Numbered from the stretch's first letter, positions 1 through 9,993 are shown. The stretch: DNA of 58,483 nucleotides from Chara braunii (GCA_003427395.1 BFEA01000101.1:1589994-1648476); one strand, 5' to 3'. Notes: a model not told the origin generated them from the sequence alone. Numbers and translations are program-made.

Positions 1-450
1 AGTCACTCACTCTCGCTCTCTGCCTCACTATCTCTCGCTTGTCTCTCTTACTTGGAGGCTCACTCTCACTCTCTGAATTGACTCGGTGCTTAACCCCAAC
101 GGCTATGGTGTCTTCCTCCTCCCCCTTCGCTAGCCCTACCTCTGGCGCCCTAGCGCCCGGCTTCTCCTTCCGTATGCCTGACAAGTCACCTCAACCGTCG
201 CACAAGTGCACAGCAGCACGTCCTCAACATGCGAATGAACAAGTGTGCCGCCCAGGCACGGCAGCTGCTTAAACCAGCAGTACTTGGCCCAGCTACCGGC
301 TGGGGGGAAAAACAGAGTAGAAATGTTTCTAGTCGGATGAATTTGGGCGCTCCTGTAGTGGCCCGTACATTTCCTAAAATAGTGGCTTGTTAACGGGCAG
401 GACTTTAGGAAGTACTGGTGGTCTAAGTAGGAGCCCAAGACAACAGCCGA

Positions 451-602
451 ATACAGCTATAATGACCATGTGTTCTATTCGGGGGAAGTCATGATGATCG
501 CGACTGAAGTAATTTACGGTTGGGCCAAATACAGCTATAATGACCATGTGTTCTATTCGGGGGAAGTCATGATGAGTGCGACGGAAGTAATTTACAAAGT
601 TA
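451..602 (+). repeat. Tandem pair of foldback-MITE arms
   Basis: Two direct copies, about 78 bases apart, begin ATACAGCTATAATGACC and pass through TTCTATTCGGGGGAAG. The same module returns at 1272-1318 and 6174-6280 in inverted orientation and at 6379-6459, so it is an arm of a dispersed foldback family. The rest of 1-450 shows no gene I can support; it opens with a CT-rich stretch. Confidence 0.6.
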
Positions 603-1271
603 TGAAAAACATTAATTAGAAAACAGTTCAAAAAACAAACACGAAAAAAGAAGAAGAAGAAGAAGAGAATTCAAATCGAAAAAGTGGCGACTGGCAGAGC
701 AGTCTACAGCCTCTCAAACTGGTCCTCATTGATTATCAGTTGATCAGGTCCATAATCCAATTGCCGGATACCATCCAATTGTCTCCAACCCCTTCTCAGT
801 AACAAGCAAATGTCTGTCTTTTGTGTCCTCTTTGCATGAACCAGGCTGCCAGTGGGCCCATGTTTGCCTGTACCAGGTTCCACTGTGCTAGACTCCAACC
901 GAGTCTAATCCACTTAGGGGGTCACAAAAAAAAAAAAGGGGGTCACAACCATATGCAAGTGGACTGGATGCTGACTCAGTTCAGTTCAGTTACATCCATC
1001 CCTCAATCTGAGTGGCGAATGAGTAGAAGGATTGGGGAAATCCTCGGCAGTAAGGGTCGAGGTAGCGTGGGGAGGAAGTTGGTATCGCCGTGATATTGAA
1101 ACGCGTATCTACATCTTCTTTATGGTGTTCATTGTCTTCATCGTCTCCATCCATCCCTACCAAACCAGACGCCTACTTCCCGTGTACATGTTTGGATGAG
1201 CTGGGGCCATGTTTGCCTGTACCAAGCTCCAGCATGCATACGTGGCTGCAGCAAAGGCTGATCCCACTTAC
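603..1271. other. No gene recognised; degenerate dispersed repeats
   Basis: Nothing coding is supported here. A phrase like CCATGTTTGCCTGTACCA occurs near 857 and again near 1206, and TGGATGCTGACT occurs near 966 and 1381, so this is old repeat sequence. There is a short A-run at 925-937 and a GAAGAAGAA run near 650-665. Confidence 0.4.
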
Positions 1272-1318
1272 CATCTTCTCCCGAATAGAACGTATGGTCA
1301 TTATCGCCGCATCTAGAC
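1272..1318 (-). repeat. Foldback-MITE arm, inverted orientation
   Basis: This stretch contains CCCGAATAGAACGTATGGTC, the reverse complement of the arm seen at 451-602 and 6379-6459. Only one arm is present, so it is a remnant or a solo arm. Confidence 0.5.
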
Positions 1319-1605
1319 TGCCCCAAATCCGTTCTATTTCCAGGAACGCAGTAGGGACTCAGAACTGAATGCCAGTCGGCTGGATGCTGACTAATGAAAC
1401 GTTTTCACCTTTTTGCAGTCACAGATGCGGATCCCAGGGCTCGATCCCCAGACCTACCTTGCCTTACCTTCCCTGTGTACAGTATCAAGTCGACCCTGTG
1501 TGTCTTGAACCCGTGACCTGTGTGTTAGTAGTTGAACGTTGTCTATCAAAGGTCTGAGTAGTTGTCGAGTCTTGAACCTTGGACCTGTCGAAGTAGGGGT
1601 CGTAA

Positions 1606-1712
1606 CTGCATGGGGGTCATAGTAGCTGTAGGTATTCTGAAAGGTCAAGGTCATAGCTGCTACAGTCCTGAAAGGTCGAGGTCGTAGCTGCTACAGTCCT
1701 GAAGGGCCAAGT
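1606..1712 (+). repeat. 31-bp tandem repeat, about 2.5 to 3 units
   Basis: The unit CTGAAAGGTCNAGGTCNTAG followed by CTGCTACAGTC starts near 1637, 1668 and 1699. A degenerate unit lies upstream. No coding potential is supported. The following bases up to about 2100 hold nothing I recognise. Confidence 0.65.
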
Positions 1713-2099
1713 CCGCAAACTTCCGGAAGGTCCGGAAGTGGCCTTTCAAGTTTTGTCTCACGTTACACACAGTAGACCAGAGGCAAGTGGGCAAGTGGTG
1801 AGTCCAACTTCGCTTAGTCAGCGGTACCTAGTCCCAGTCTCACTTTGTACAGTCAGCAAGTACCATGAGGGACTGCGTGCACCATGGGCCCGGTGGAAAA
1901 GGGCAGACCAGCGACTTACAGAAGTATAAATCAAGAGGCAGCGTCCAGCCATTCATTCATTCCTGCGTGAGCCATGCGGAAGCGCTGCCCTAGCGTCTTG
2001 TGCGAGGTGGTCTGCAGATGCCCGAGGTTGAAGTGGGCTTGAAGAAGTTAGTGCGCCATAGTTAGTAGTAGCTGGCGGCCATAGCCGCCATAGTTAGCG

Positions 2100-2470
2100 T
2101 TAAGAGTTAGTGTGTGTGTGTGTACATGTATGTGATACAGTGAGCGCGTGTGGGGTATTCAGGGTGATCCAGAGTTGAGTGTGTGTGAACAGTGGTGATG
2201 GACACAGTGACGAGAGTTGGGATGTTGATGCGCCATAGCCGTTTGGTGCAAGTTTGCATCTGAACTGTGTTCTCGGTTTCCATATCTCTGAGCATTGAGT
2301 GGGCGCTTGGCGCCAGTGTGAATTGCCATCTGTTTGCATGTATGCGAAGTGAAGAAGAAAGCGAGTCTGAATGCACTAACTTCAGCTGGATTCAGCCCTT
2401 CCTTTTTTTTTCTTTTTTTTTTCTTTTTTTCTTCTTTTTTTTTTCTTTTTTTTTTCTTTTTTTTTCAGCT
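2100..2470. repeat. GT tract and long pyrimidine (T-rich) tract
   Basis: A short GT microsatellite lies at 2109-2124. A strongly biased T/C run lies at about 2398-2467. ORFs reading through the T-rich tract are poly-Phe artefacts. Confidence 0.7.
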
Positions 2471-2604
2471 AGATTCAGCCCTACCAAACCAGAAGCCTAA
2501 TTCAGAAGCACATGTTTGGTTGGATGGGCTGAGCCCATGCTTTCTGGGACTACGTTCCAGTGTGCTAGGTCCGAAAATGAATGGGGTCGACATGTACCGT
2601 GATC

Positions 2605-2860
2605 AACTTGGTGCAGTCAATTTGCGACCGGACTCGACATCGAAACCTGTGTTCCAGGTACAGAGCTGGATTACTTTTACTTGGTGCAGTCCCTTGAAGT
2701 CCACACTTCAGATCAATGCCCCTGTGTTCCAGGTATAGACCTGGATTAGTTACTTGGTGCATTCCCATCGAGATCAGACTCCAGATCGACGCATGTGTTC
2801 CAGGTGTGGGCCTGGATTACCAGCCCCATGGTCATATGTTTGGCTGGAGTAGATTGCAGT
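2605..2860 (+). repeat. Degenerate ~75-bp tandem repeat
   Basis: The phrase TGTTCCAGGT followed by a CTGGATTA phrase recurs near 2650, 2725 and 2796. ACTTGGTGCA and a CAGACTCCAGAT-like phrase lie between the copies. Related fragments continue to about 3045. Confidence 0.6.
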
Positions 2861-3048
2861 CATTTTGGGTACAGAACTGACAATCGATAGCATGAACGCC
2901 AGCAAGCATCCGTTATGCCCTTCCCACTTTGAACCAGGTCCATACCTGGGAGGAGTAGATGCCATAATATTTTTGTTCCAAACCCAGCTTGAGTACAAGC
3001 CAGACTCCAGATCCAGCAGGAACTGCACCAAGTGTGGACCTGGCAGCA

Positions 3049-3069
3049 CCCTAAACCCTAAACCCTAAA
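3049..3069 (+). repeat. Interstitial plant-type telomere repeat, 3 units
   Basis: CCCTAAA is repeated exactly three times. It is the canonical plant telomere unit. Short internal runs like this can come from break repair or from retroelement ends. Confidence 0.85.
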
Positions 3070-3339
3070 GGTCAATGTTTCCTTGCCCTAACCAGAACAG
3101 CCAAGGAACGTGGCACAAGCAGACCCATTATAATACACGCCTCCCACCGGAAAAAAAAAAAAAAAAAAAGAAGGAGCCTCGGCATGAGCCACACTAGACA
3201 GCTGTAGGTTGACATTCCGTAAGAGAGGCTAAAAAAATGGGACTCTGGCGTTCGCATACAACACATCCAGCCGTCTTCTTCCACTGAGTCTACCGTCATG
3301 TAGATGTGTTAGTCAGGATGGTGTGCTTGCATGTGCTTG

Positions 3340-3605
3340 CATGTGCTTGCATGTGTGTGTGTGTGTGTGTGTACGTACGATCACTCAGAGACTTTTCGGG
3401 TTTTTTCTTTTCTCTCTCTCTGAGACTCTCTTATTTCAATCAATTTCTCGATAAGTGTGTTTCATTCTTGCGCAGAGGCCATGCTAACGTTCTCTGTACC
3501 ATGCCAATTCGACTGCATATAGTGATTGCTGGTCCATGATCATCAACTCAGCTTGGTTGCTACTGTTCAATCCAGGTTAATTAAGCCGTGGGGGGGGGGG
3601 GGNGT
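3340..3605. repeat. TG microsatellite, then G-run with an ambiguous base
   Basis: GCATGTGCTT repeats lead into a TG tract (about 3351-3372). A run of 13 or so G bases at about 3590-3604 is interrupted by an N at 3603, which marks an unresolved homopolymer. No gene is seen between them. Confidence 0.6.
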
Positions 3606-3702
3606 TGGAGAGGAAGGGAGGTCGTAGTTCATGGTCAATTTGCTCACACTTGTGACTTGAATAATCATGGCCCAAAGAAACTGAAGGGGTAGAAGATGCC
3701 CA

Positions 3703-3940
3703 AGTGGGCAAACTCAGTTGGTTGAGCACGTCAGTGGCACTCAGGAGGTTGCGGGTTCGACACCCAACGTCGTCCTTTCGATCCCCGTGGCCTCCTGGGG
3801 GATGCTTCGGGTTCACGAGTTAAGATTGTTGGCTTGGGCCTCCTGGCTGGTTGTGGAAGGGACTCTTTCCAGCCCCGCGCCAGGTGTTAGGAGTTTGGGT
3901 ACTGACTGCTCCCTGCACAGAGCACAGAGATAGATAGACA
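3703..3940 (+). mobile_element. tRNA-headed SINE-like element
   Basis: A pol III type A box (ACTCAGTTGGTTGAGC, 3712-3727) and a B box (GGGTTCGACACC, 3753-3764) lie about 40 bases apart, as in a tRNA gene. The flanks do not pair as an acceptor stem, so this is a tRNA-derived SINE head and not a tRNA. A non-tRNA body follows to a GATAGATAGA tail near 3932. I see no clear target duplication. Confidence 0.5.
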
Positions 3941-4205
3941 TCGACCCATAACCTTAGGATAGCTTAGTTCTGGTTAGTAAATTTAAGGTAGTCAGCGTGG
4001 ATTTCCGTAGACCTTAGTCTTAGACTCGAGACCCTGGCCTTAGACTCTGCTCTCACAGGTACTAGGTGGTGTAGCTGTTGTTCCTGAATGGATGTGACCC
4101 ATTGTCAGCTTGGTAGGGCTTGCAGGTAAGACATAGTAAAAAAAAAAAAGACAAACAAAAGGGGTGGGTAGGAGAGGAAAAAGGAGTACAAAGAAAGGAC
4201 TACCT

Positions 4206-4330
4206 AGGCTATGTGGTTGAATGGTACACACATACAACTGTTGGTAAACATGTCATGAGTTCAAACTCTGAAGGGAGCAGATGAATCATGTTAGGGTCCC
4301 CCCCTTCTTTCAAAAAGAAGGAGAGGAAAG
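4206..4330 (+). mobile_element. Second, diverged tRNA-like SINE head
   Basis: ATGTGGTTGAATGGT (4211-4225) resembles an A box, and GAGTTCAAACTC (4257-4268) matches a B box at normal spacing. No cloverleaf closes around them. The body is unlike the element at 3703. An A-run lies just upstream (4138-4149). Confidence 0.35.
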
Positions 4331-4557
4331 AACTGTAGTTCACCTAAGCCTGTTGCAGTTACTAAATAACAAGAGATTCAATCCGGATTCCGGAATGAAC
4401 ACCTTTGTGCTGTCTATACTTGTTCACCATCCAATCCAATCTTCTTTCTCCCTCCTCTATCCATATGTGCCTCTCCTTCTCTCCTTTTTCTGTGTCCTTC
4501 TTTCTGTCTGTCTCTACTATATTGGTGCATGTGTGTTACAGACAGCAAGTTCAGCAA

Positions 4558-4575
4558 CCCTAAACCCTAAACCCT
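4558..4575 (+). repeat. Interstitial telomere repeat, 2.5 units
   Basis: Two full CCCTAAA units plus CCCT. This is the second such site within 1.5 kb of the first. Confidence 0.8.
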
Positions 4576-4698
4576 TCGGGACTCTGCCTAGCACCCTTTT
4601 CCGTACTCCTTAAACTATTTTCTTGCCGTTTTTTGCGCACTAAGTCAAGGAGTACGTTTACTTCAAATTATTTGCCAATATGATCACCGGTAATAGTC

Positions 4699-4927
4699 TA
4701 GTTAAACCACCAGTACGTTTCCCATCCATTTTTTCAAAGTTGCGGCTTGCATGCTGCTGCAAATTTCGGGGCTCTGCCGATCAAGCAAAATGGCTGTCAG
4801 CGCCAGCCAGAACGAGGCCCCTGCCGGGTTTTTTTTTTGTTTTTTTTTTTTGTTTTTTTTTTTCGTGCACAGGGTGTTTCCAGCCCCGGGGAAACGTGCC
4901 TGGGAAGTACTGGAGTGCCAGTTTGTA
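4699..4927. mobile_element. MITE, family C, copy 1
   Basis: The ends are imperfect inverted repeats: AAACCACCAGTACGTTTCCC on the left, and GGGAAGTACTGG running into CCAGTTT on the right. The interior has TTGCGGCTTGCATGC, which is shared in reverse orientation with 55562-55787, so these are two copies of one family. A T-rich tract (4831-4864) interrupts this copy. Confidence 0.6.
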
Positions 4928-5354
4928 GAAAATACATGCAAGCAAATTGAGTCGCATGCAAGTCTTGTTTAGCCTTGATGGATGCCTTGCTAAGCGGCAC
5001 CCCAATACATCCCGCCAGACGCGGTGGGCATGCAGCGGAATCGCACATAAATGCCTGGGGAAATGTACTTGTGGTTAAAAATTTTGAGTGTTTTTTACTC
5101 CAACCCTTTGGAGCTGAAGAGGCCAGCTGAAAAGGTTTTCCTCTGGTTCTTCACAGGAGTGCCCTGGCTTCAAGAGGCTTCCGGAAGCGACCTTCCGAAC
5201 GCATGCATCCAAAAAGTGAACTATTGTCAGGGTAACAACCCTGACACCTCTCCAAAATGACAAGGTCTTTGAAGACTGGAGCGATGAGAGTGTGTTTCTA
5301 CAGGGCCTTTCTAAACAGACTTTCTAAAACCTCTTGAGTTTTTTCTTTTAGATC
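4928..5354. other. No gene recognised
   Basis: Both strands were read. The short ORFs have no recognisable domain and the sequence shows only a local GGCTTCCGGAAGC-like palindrome near 5178. Confidence 0.4.
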
Positions 5355-5649
5355 CTAGGCTACCAGAGTGGCCCGGGGCCACTTGCCCGGCCGGGCCAAA
5401 AAAAATAAAATTAAAAAAAAATAGAAAAATAAAAATTATTTTTTAACTTCATTTTTTATTTTAAATATGGTAAAGAATTTCGATGTGACCTGAGGCAAAA
5501 GTTGTTCAGTTTATTTTTCTGCATGACATAGTTTGTTTTCGGAGTTTTTTTTGTTTGTTGTTTTTTTTTGCGAGGACCTTCCTTGGTCCTTGCACGGCCG
5601 GGTCGTCCGGGCAAATAGGGTGACCCGGGAGGCCCGGCTGCTAGCCTAG
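5355..5649. mobile_element. MITE, family D (GC-rich arms, AT-rich loop)
   Basis: Twelve-base terminal inverted repeats, CTAGGCTACCAG and CTGCTAGCCTAG, bound 295 bases. Inside them GC-rich arms containing GGCCCGGGGCC and CCCGGGAGGCCCGG flank an A/T-rich centre. The element has no ORF. It lies end to end with the family A element that follows. Confidence 0.65.
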
Positions 5650-5674
5650 TTTAGCTCCGAATTCAACAGGCTGT

Positions 5675-5990
5675 GGGGCTCGCCACACCAGTCAGTCTGT
5701 CGCAAGAGGGATTTTCGACAGTTCCTCCTTGCCACACAGGCCGTCAAAATCCGAGACGGGATACGGACTCTCAAGTTGTCAGGAAAAGTGTTGCCACACC
5801 TCCTTAAGTTTTGAAGGAGGTTGTATCTCCAGCCTGCGACATCGACATTTTCAACAGTCCACTGCCGAGCTATGGAGTTCTTCTCCGAAACTGGCAAAAG
5901 GGGGGGTAACTGTCGAAAGGGTGGGCTGTCAAGTTTCTGCGGACAGCCGTTGAGATTTTTAGGTTTCCGACAGTGGTGTGGCGACGCCCT
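5675..5990. mobile_element. MITE, family A, copy 1
   Basis: The left end GGGGCTCGCCACACCAG pairs with the right end ACAGTGGTGTGGCGACGCCC. Interior phrases such as GGGGGTAACTGTCGAAAGGG recur in the copy at 24118-24645. There is no transposase ORF, so it is non-autonomous. Confidence 0.7.
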
Positions 5991-6173
5991 GTGTCGTGAC
6001 GTTTCGAGACTGGTGTGGCAAGACCCAAAGGCAAAACTATGGCTGGTGTATCAAGCAGCGTACTGCAAGGAAATGCATTCTCCATTTTGCACATTGGTGA
6101 GTGAGTGGTGCGGCAAGGCCCTCCGTGGTTGGGGATACTCGCTAATTGGTCGGGAATACCAGCTAATGGCCTG

Positions 6174-6280
6174 CCTTCTTCCCCCGAATAGAACGTACGG
6201 TCATTATAGCCTGTATTTAGACTGAAAGATACCCCAGATACAGCTATAATGATGGTATGCTGTATTCGGGGGAAGCAGGT
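6174..6280. mobile_element. Foldback MITE, family B, near-complete palindrome
   Basis: A left arm with CTTCTTCCCCCGAATAGAAC and the reverse-complementary right arm with TGTATTCGGGGGAAGCAGG enclose a short centre (CTGAAAGATACCCC). The whole ~105 bases can fold into one long hairpin. No coding capacity. Confidence 0.75.
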
Positions 6281-6286
6281 AGCCAC

Positions 6287-6378
6287 ACCACCATAGAAAT
6301 CCTCCAATGTTCGAGGGCTGTTAGAAGAAACTCCAAGGGGAGGGTTTCAACAGCTTACCCCCTCTTCACCACACAGCA
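6287..6378 (-). mobile_element. Fragment of MITE family A
   Basis: On the minus strand this reads GAAGAGGGGGTAAGCTGTTG and ends with GGTGGTGTGGCT. That matches the right half of the family A elements at 5912-5990 and 24560-24645. It lies between two family B elements, which suggests family B inserted into or beside it. Confidence 0.55.
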
Positions 6379-6459
6379 CTACCTTCTTCCCCCAGGCATC
6401 TTTCAGTCTAGATACAGCTATAATGACCGTACGTTGTATTCGGGGGAAGAAGGTAGTGA
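6379..6459. mobile_element. Foldback MITE, family B, internally deleted copy
   Basis: A perfect 16-base terminal inverted repeat, ACTACCTTCTTCCCCC and its complement GGGGGAAGAAGGTAGT, bounds about 80 bases. The right arm is complete; most of the left arm is missing compared with 6174-6280. Confidence 0.7.
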
Positions 6460-6646
6460 AAAAAAACAGCTCGTGAAAGCTGCGTGCAAAAACACCAACT
6501 GGTAGGAGAAGAGGACAAGCATATCTCTGTCCCAACCTTAGCCCCACTTGCTTAATAAAAAAACTGCCTCCTCCTCATGGGGGGACAGCCATATATTTTT
6601 CTCTCACCTCACATATTTTAACCAGCCTTCTGCCATGTCATGGAAC

Positions 6647-6790
6647 ATATCTTTCTTTCACTACCTACATTACTACATACCACTACTCCTAAGGCTGTAC
6701 AGGGACCCCTGCAAGCATAATATATCTTTCTTTCACTACCTACATACCACTACTCCTAAGGCTGTACAGTGACCCCTGCAAGCATAATAG
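6647..6790 (+). repeat. Tandem duplication, ~75 bp, two copies
   Basis: The unit runs from ATATCTTTCTTTCACTACC to CCCCTGCAAGCATAATA and is repeated once with a short internal deletion in the second copy (from 6722). Confidence 0.8.
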
Positions 6791-6796
6791 CTTTCT

Positions 6797-6842
6797 ACCT
6801 CTCTTCAGTGAAGAGAGGTTACATCTCTCGGCGGAGAGAGGT
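6797..6842. other. Two adjacent hairpins
   Basis: ACCTCTCTTCA and TGAAGAGAGGT form a near-perfect palindrome at 6797-6819. A second stem, CTCTC-GGC-GGAGAG, follows directly. No downstream T-run or gene context gives it a role. Confidence 0.4.
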
Positions 6843-7355
6843 AACGGCATGGTTGCCCCTTTGCCCAGCGTTTAGGGTGCAGGGTTGGCGCCCCTCCGGT
6901 GGGGGCCCGGCGAACACAAGGACCGAGCATTTGCCAGTAACTGGGCTTCCCTTTTTACCTTACCCCACCCCCATTGAGTAACAGTACTGTCTAGAGCCAA
7001 CACTCTGTTGAGGCTTTTTTTCTTAAATTCTTTTCAACCACGCTATATTCTTCAGAATCTCTCAAATCTGTCATCATCTTCTCTAATACTCTGAAGGAAA
7101 TTGAGGGTCCCGCGCGAGTGCCCCGGAGCCTCTATTTCCACTGATGGGAAAGCCGAGGCCATTTTCGGGCGCTGTCGCTGGGAAGCTCCAGGGGCCGGGA
7201 AGGGAGCGGCCGAGCAGGTCGACGCGGCTGGGCAGGTGCGAAACGCCACGCATGCAGGCAGCGCATTGCGGGGAAAGGGGCAACGGGGCAGGGTGCGAGA
7301 AGCCAGGGCCACGCGAAAAGAAAGCAAGCGCCGAGCGTGTGGGCAAGGCAAGGCG

Positions 7356-7392
7356 CAAAAAGCAAGCGCATCGGCCATGCAACGTGCGTGTC

Positions 7393-7433
<41 letters not shown>

Positions 7434-7454
7434 TGTGTGTGTGTGTGTGTGCGC

Positions 7455-7513
<59 letters not shown>

Positions 7514-7572
7514 GATGAGCAACGAAGCCGGCACAAAAAGCAAGCGCATTGGCCATGCAACATGCGCATCCC

Positions 7573-7629
<57 letters not shown>

Positions 7630-7646
7630 TTTGGATAAGCAACGAA
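7356..7646 (+). repeat. Duplicated cassette with GT and GA microsatellites
   Basis: CAAAAAGCAAGCGCATYGGC begins at 7356 and again at 7532. Each copy runs through a GA tract (7456-7510 and 7577-7620) to TTGGATRAGCAACGAA. The first copy also carries a GT/GC-GT tract (about 7397-7455). The long ORFs here read the dinucleotide repeats and are not genes. Confidence 0.75.
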
Positions 7647-7760
7647 CCGACGAACAGGTAAGTCTCCAACCCCGCGGCTGGCCTCACGCTACTTGCATCG
7701 ATAGGATGAGCCAAATCGAATGAATTTTCCGCTAGGACATGGAAATATACACTACTACAC

Positions 7761-7967
7761 GTGTGTGCATGTGTGTGTGTGTGTCGATCCCGCTCCTCCT
7801 CCCACTCCTCCTCCCACTCCTCCTCCCACTCCTCCCACCCCTCCTTTTCCCGCTCCTTTTCGCACCCCTCCTCCCACTCATTCGGCTACTCCTCCCGCTC
7901 ATCCTCCGCCAGCCGCAGGGTTGGAGACTCACCTTTTGGATGGTATGTTGCTCATCCTATCGATGGA

Positions 7968-8029
<62 letters not shown>

Positions 8030-8062
8030 ACTTCATCCTCCGCCAGCCGCAGGGTCAGGAGC
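7761..8062 (+). repeat. GT tract, CCTCCCACT tandem repeat and CT tract
   Basis: A GT run (7762-7783) is followed by CTCCTCCCA repeats (7791-7845) and a CT microsatellite (7972-8024). The phrase CATCCTCCGCCAGCCGCAGG occurs on both sides of the CT tract, near 7899 and 8035. Confidence 0.75.
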
Positions 8063-8169
8063 TTTTCAACAAAAAAAAAAGAAATAAAAAAAGGAGCTTT
8101 TCCAAAGGCACACGCTTCTGTCTGTCCTTTCGAAATTACTTCATCCTGTCATGATTTTGGATAGGCTAA

Positions 8170-8340
8170 GGGCCTCGCCACACCACTGTCGAAACGAAAA
8201 AAGTTCGAGTGCATCTTCACGGAGAGCGTGGCAAGATGCATCTGTGACTATGAATAGCAACGGATACATCTTACCACTTTCTGGGGTAGATGTATCTGCA
8301 TTCTTTCTTTTTTCGTTTCGACAGTGATGCGGCGAGGGGC
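8170..8340. mobile_element. MITE, family A, copy 2 (short)
   Basis: The left end GGCCTCGCCACACCACTGTC runs into GAAACGAAAAAAG. It is matched in reverse by CTTTTTTCGTTTCGACAGTG and GGCGAGG on the right. The terminal inverted repeat is over 30 bases. The 110-base interior has its own inverted phrases around GATGCATCTG. Confidence 0.75.
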
Positions 8341-8424
8341 GTCAAGAGGAAGGAAGGCTCTATAGGACTGACAATCCGAGTACTATTTTCCATGTTTATT
8401 TTCTTTTCAATGTTGTGACCCTTA

Positions 8425-8760
8425 GGGCATCCTCACACTAGAACGTTTTTACTATTTTCGGGACCGAATTGCCGCCAGATGCATCCGGCTGTGCCCGTGA
8501 ATGCGGTCAGATACATTTGAGATAGTGCTCGTGCGAGTACGCCCTTAGAGCATCCTCACCCAGGACCTTCCTGGATGCATCTGACCGCAATTCCGTTTTC
8601 CATGGATGCACCTGACGGTAATTACGCCCACAGATTAGTAACGTCCTGGTGTGAGTACGCCCTTGCTCAGAGCATACTCACAGTAGCACTTGGAATTCAA
8701 TGATTAACAGCCAATCGTAAGTGTATTTGGACGCATTTATGTCCACATGCGGGTATGCCC
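8425..8760. mobile_element. Three adjacent Tourist-like (PIF/Harbinger-type) MITEs
   Basis: Three units start GRGCATCCTCAC or GAGCATACTCAC (8425, 8548, 8670). They end GAGTACGCCC or GGTATGCCC (8544, 8662, 8760). TTA stands at 8422-8424, 8545-8547 and 8761-8763, which fits the 3-bp TTA/TAA target duplication of PIF/Harbinger elements. The GAGCATC-type end is also familiar from Tourist-like MITEs. None encodes a protein. Confidence 0.6.
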
Positions 8761-8763
8761 TTA

Positions 8764-9180
8764 ACCTTCTGCAATTGGATCGGGCGGGAGCAAATCACGC
8801 TGCAAAGCAGCGAGAAAACGGAAAAAAAAAAGAAAAAACGGAAAACAAAACGGCTGGGAAAAAAAAGGAGGAAAAAACTTCTGGCCATTTGATGTTTTCC
8901 CATCTTGGGACAAGTACATGAAGAGCCGGGTCCAGATTAGAAATGCAGAAGCCAGTCCGATGCAAACGTACTTGGACCGGAAAATGGATGAGTGCATGCT
9001 ATTACATTCAAAAAGTCAAGATGAGCAGTTGCGTTCTGACCGCTGCCACAGGTCGCCAGCTGGAGACGCGCAGCTTTTCCGTAAGCCCTCCAGGTCGATT
9101 GATGGGAGACCTACCAACTGTCAGGGCAGCACCATCCTTCTTCTCGCTTCCCGCCGCACCGTCAGGACTCAGTACGGTAG
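8764..9180. other. No gene recognised
   Basis: An A-rich stretch (8820-8875) is followed by unique-looking sequence. ORFs on both strands here have no recognisable domains and run into the CA/CT tract after 9181. Confidence 0.35.
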
Positions 9181-9184
9181 GCTG

Positions 9185-9229
<45 letters not shown>

Positions 9230-9270
9230 GCGCGCGCGCGTCACACTCTCTCTCACACACACACGCCTGC
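9181..9270 (+). repeat. Compound CT/CA/CG microsatellite
   Basis: CT repeats pass into CA, then CG, then CTCTCACACA repeats. Another short ACACAC run lies at 9353-9371. Confidence 0.85.
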
Positions 9271-9688
9271 GCGCGCCCCGGTGAATATCCGGCGAAACAG
9301 TCTGGCACAGTGCTTTTCCGTGGACTTGTGCATAGCGAACATGACAACGCAGACACACACACACGCACACTGCGTCCTCCATCGGAAGAACAGGTCCTTC
9401 GACTTCGCAAGCGGGGCGATGCCCCGCTAACGCTGATTGTGTGTTTTCAGCCACCGACCCTTTCGATATAAGGTCTACAACGAACACTTGAGGGAGGTGG
9501 GGCGTCGCTGCCCGGATCTCACGTCGAAGAGTCCGTGGTTATCATCACTCGCACAATACTCTCACGGTCATCCTCGTACTGGGGCTTCGCTGAATATGTA
9601 TGTCAGCGCCATCATTTTCCCTCGACCACAACGCACCCTCCTCGTGACTGTATCCGGGCGAACAGGCCGCTTGTAAATATATATAACT

Positions 9689-9993
9689 GGGGCCAAGTCC
9701 CACTTACCCGGAATCTCAACTTCTGACCGTAGATTCGGAACATCAACGGCCCGAAATGAAGAATCAGCGTAGGTGGGCCTTGGCCCCCAATTGCGGAGAG
9801 CATACACGGCTCCCTGCCATCCGATCTGGAAATCTGACGACCGAAGTGTGACCACGTTGAAAGATACTGGGAACAAGAAGGGCACACGGTTTCTCCTCAC
9901 GATCTGAACATCTCGTCGAGAGAGACCAGCCTACCGATCTGAAATCTCTTGATCGAAGTGGGAACTCCTCAAGTGGGGCAAATGGCCCCAAAA
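9689..9993. mobile_element. MITE-like element of the GGGGCCAAGTCCCAC group
   Basis: It starts ACTGGGGCCAAGTCCCAC and ends CAAGTGGGGCAAATGGCCCC, an imperfect inverted repeat, followed by an A-run. The interior phrases ATCCGATCT and AAGTGTGACCACGTTGAAA recur in the foldback element at 19919-20049. Confidence 0.45.

Noticed and set aside
3703-3780. Possible true tRNA gene
   Set aside because: A and B boxes are present, but no 7-bp acceptor stem closes and the anticodon arm does not pair.
7052-7661. Long ORFs on both strands (up to 186 codons)
   Set aside because: They read GT and GA dinucleotide tracts in several frames at once and have no domain outside the tracts.
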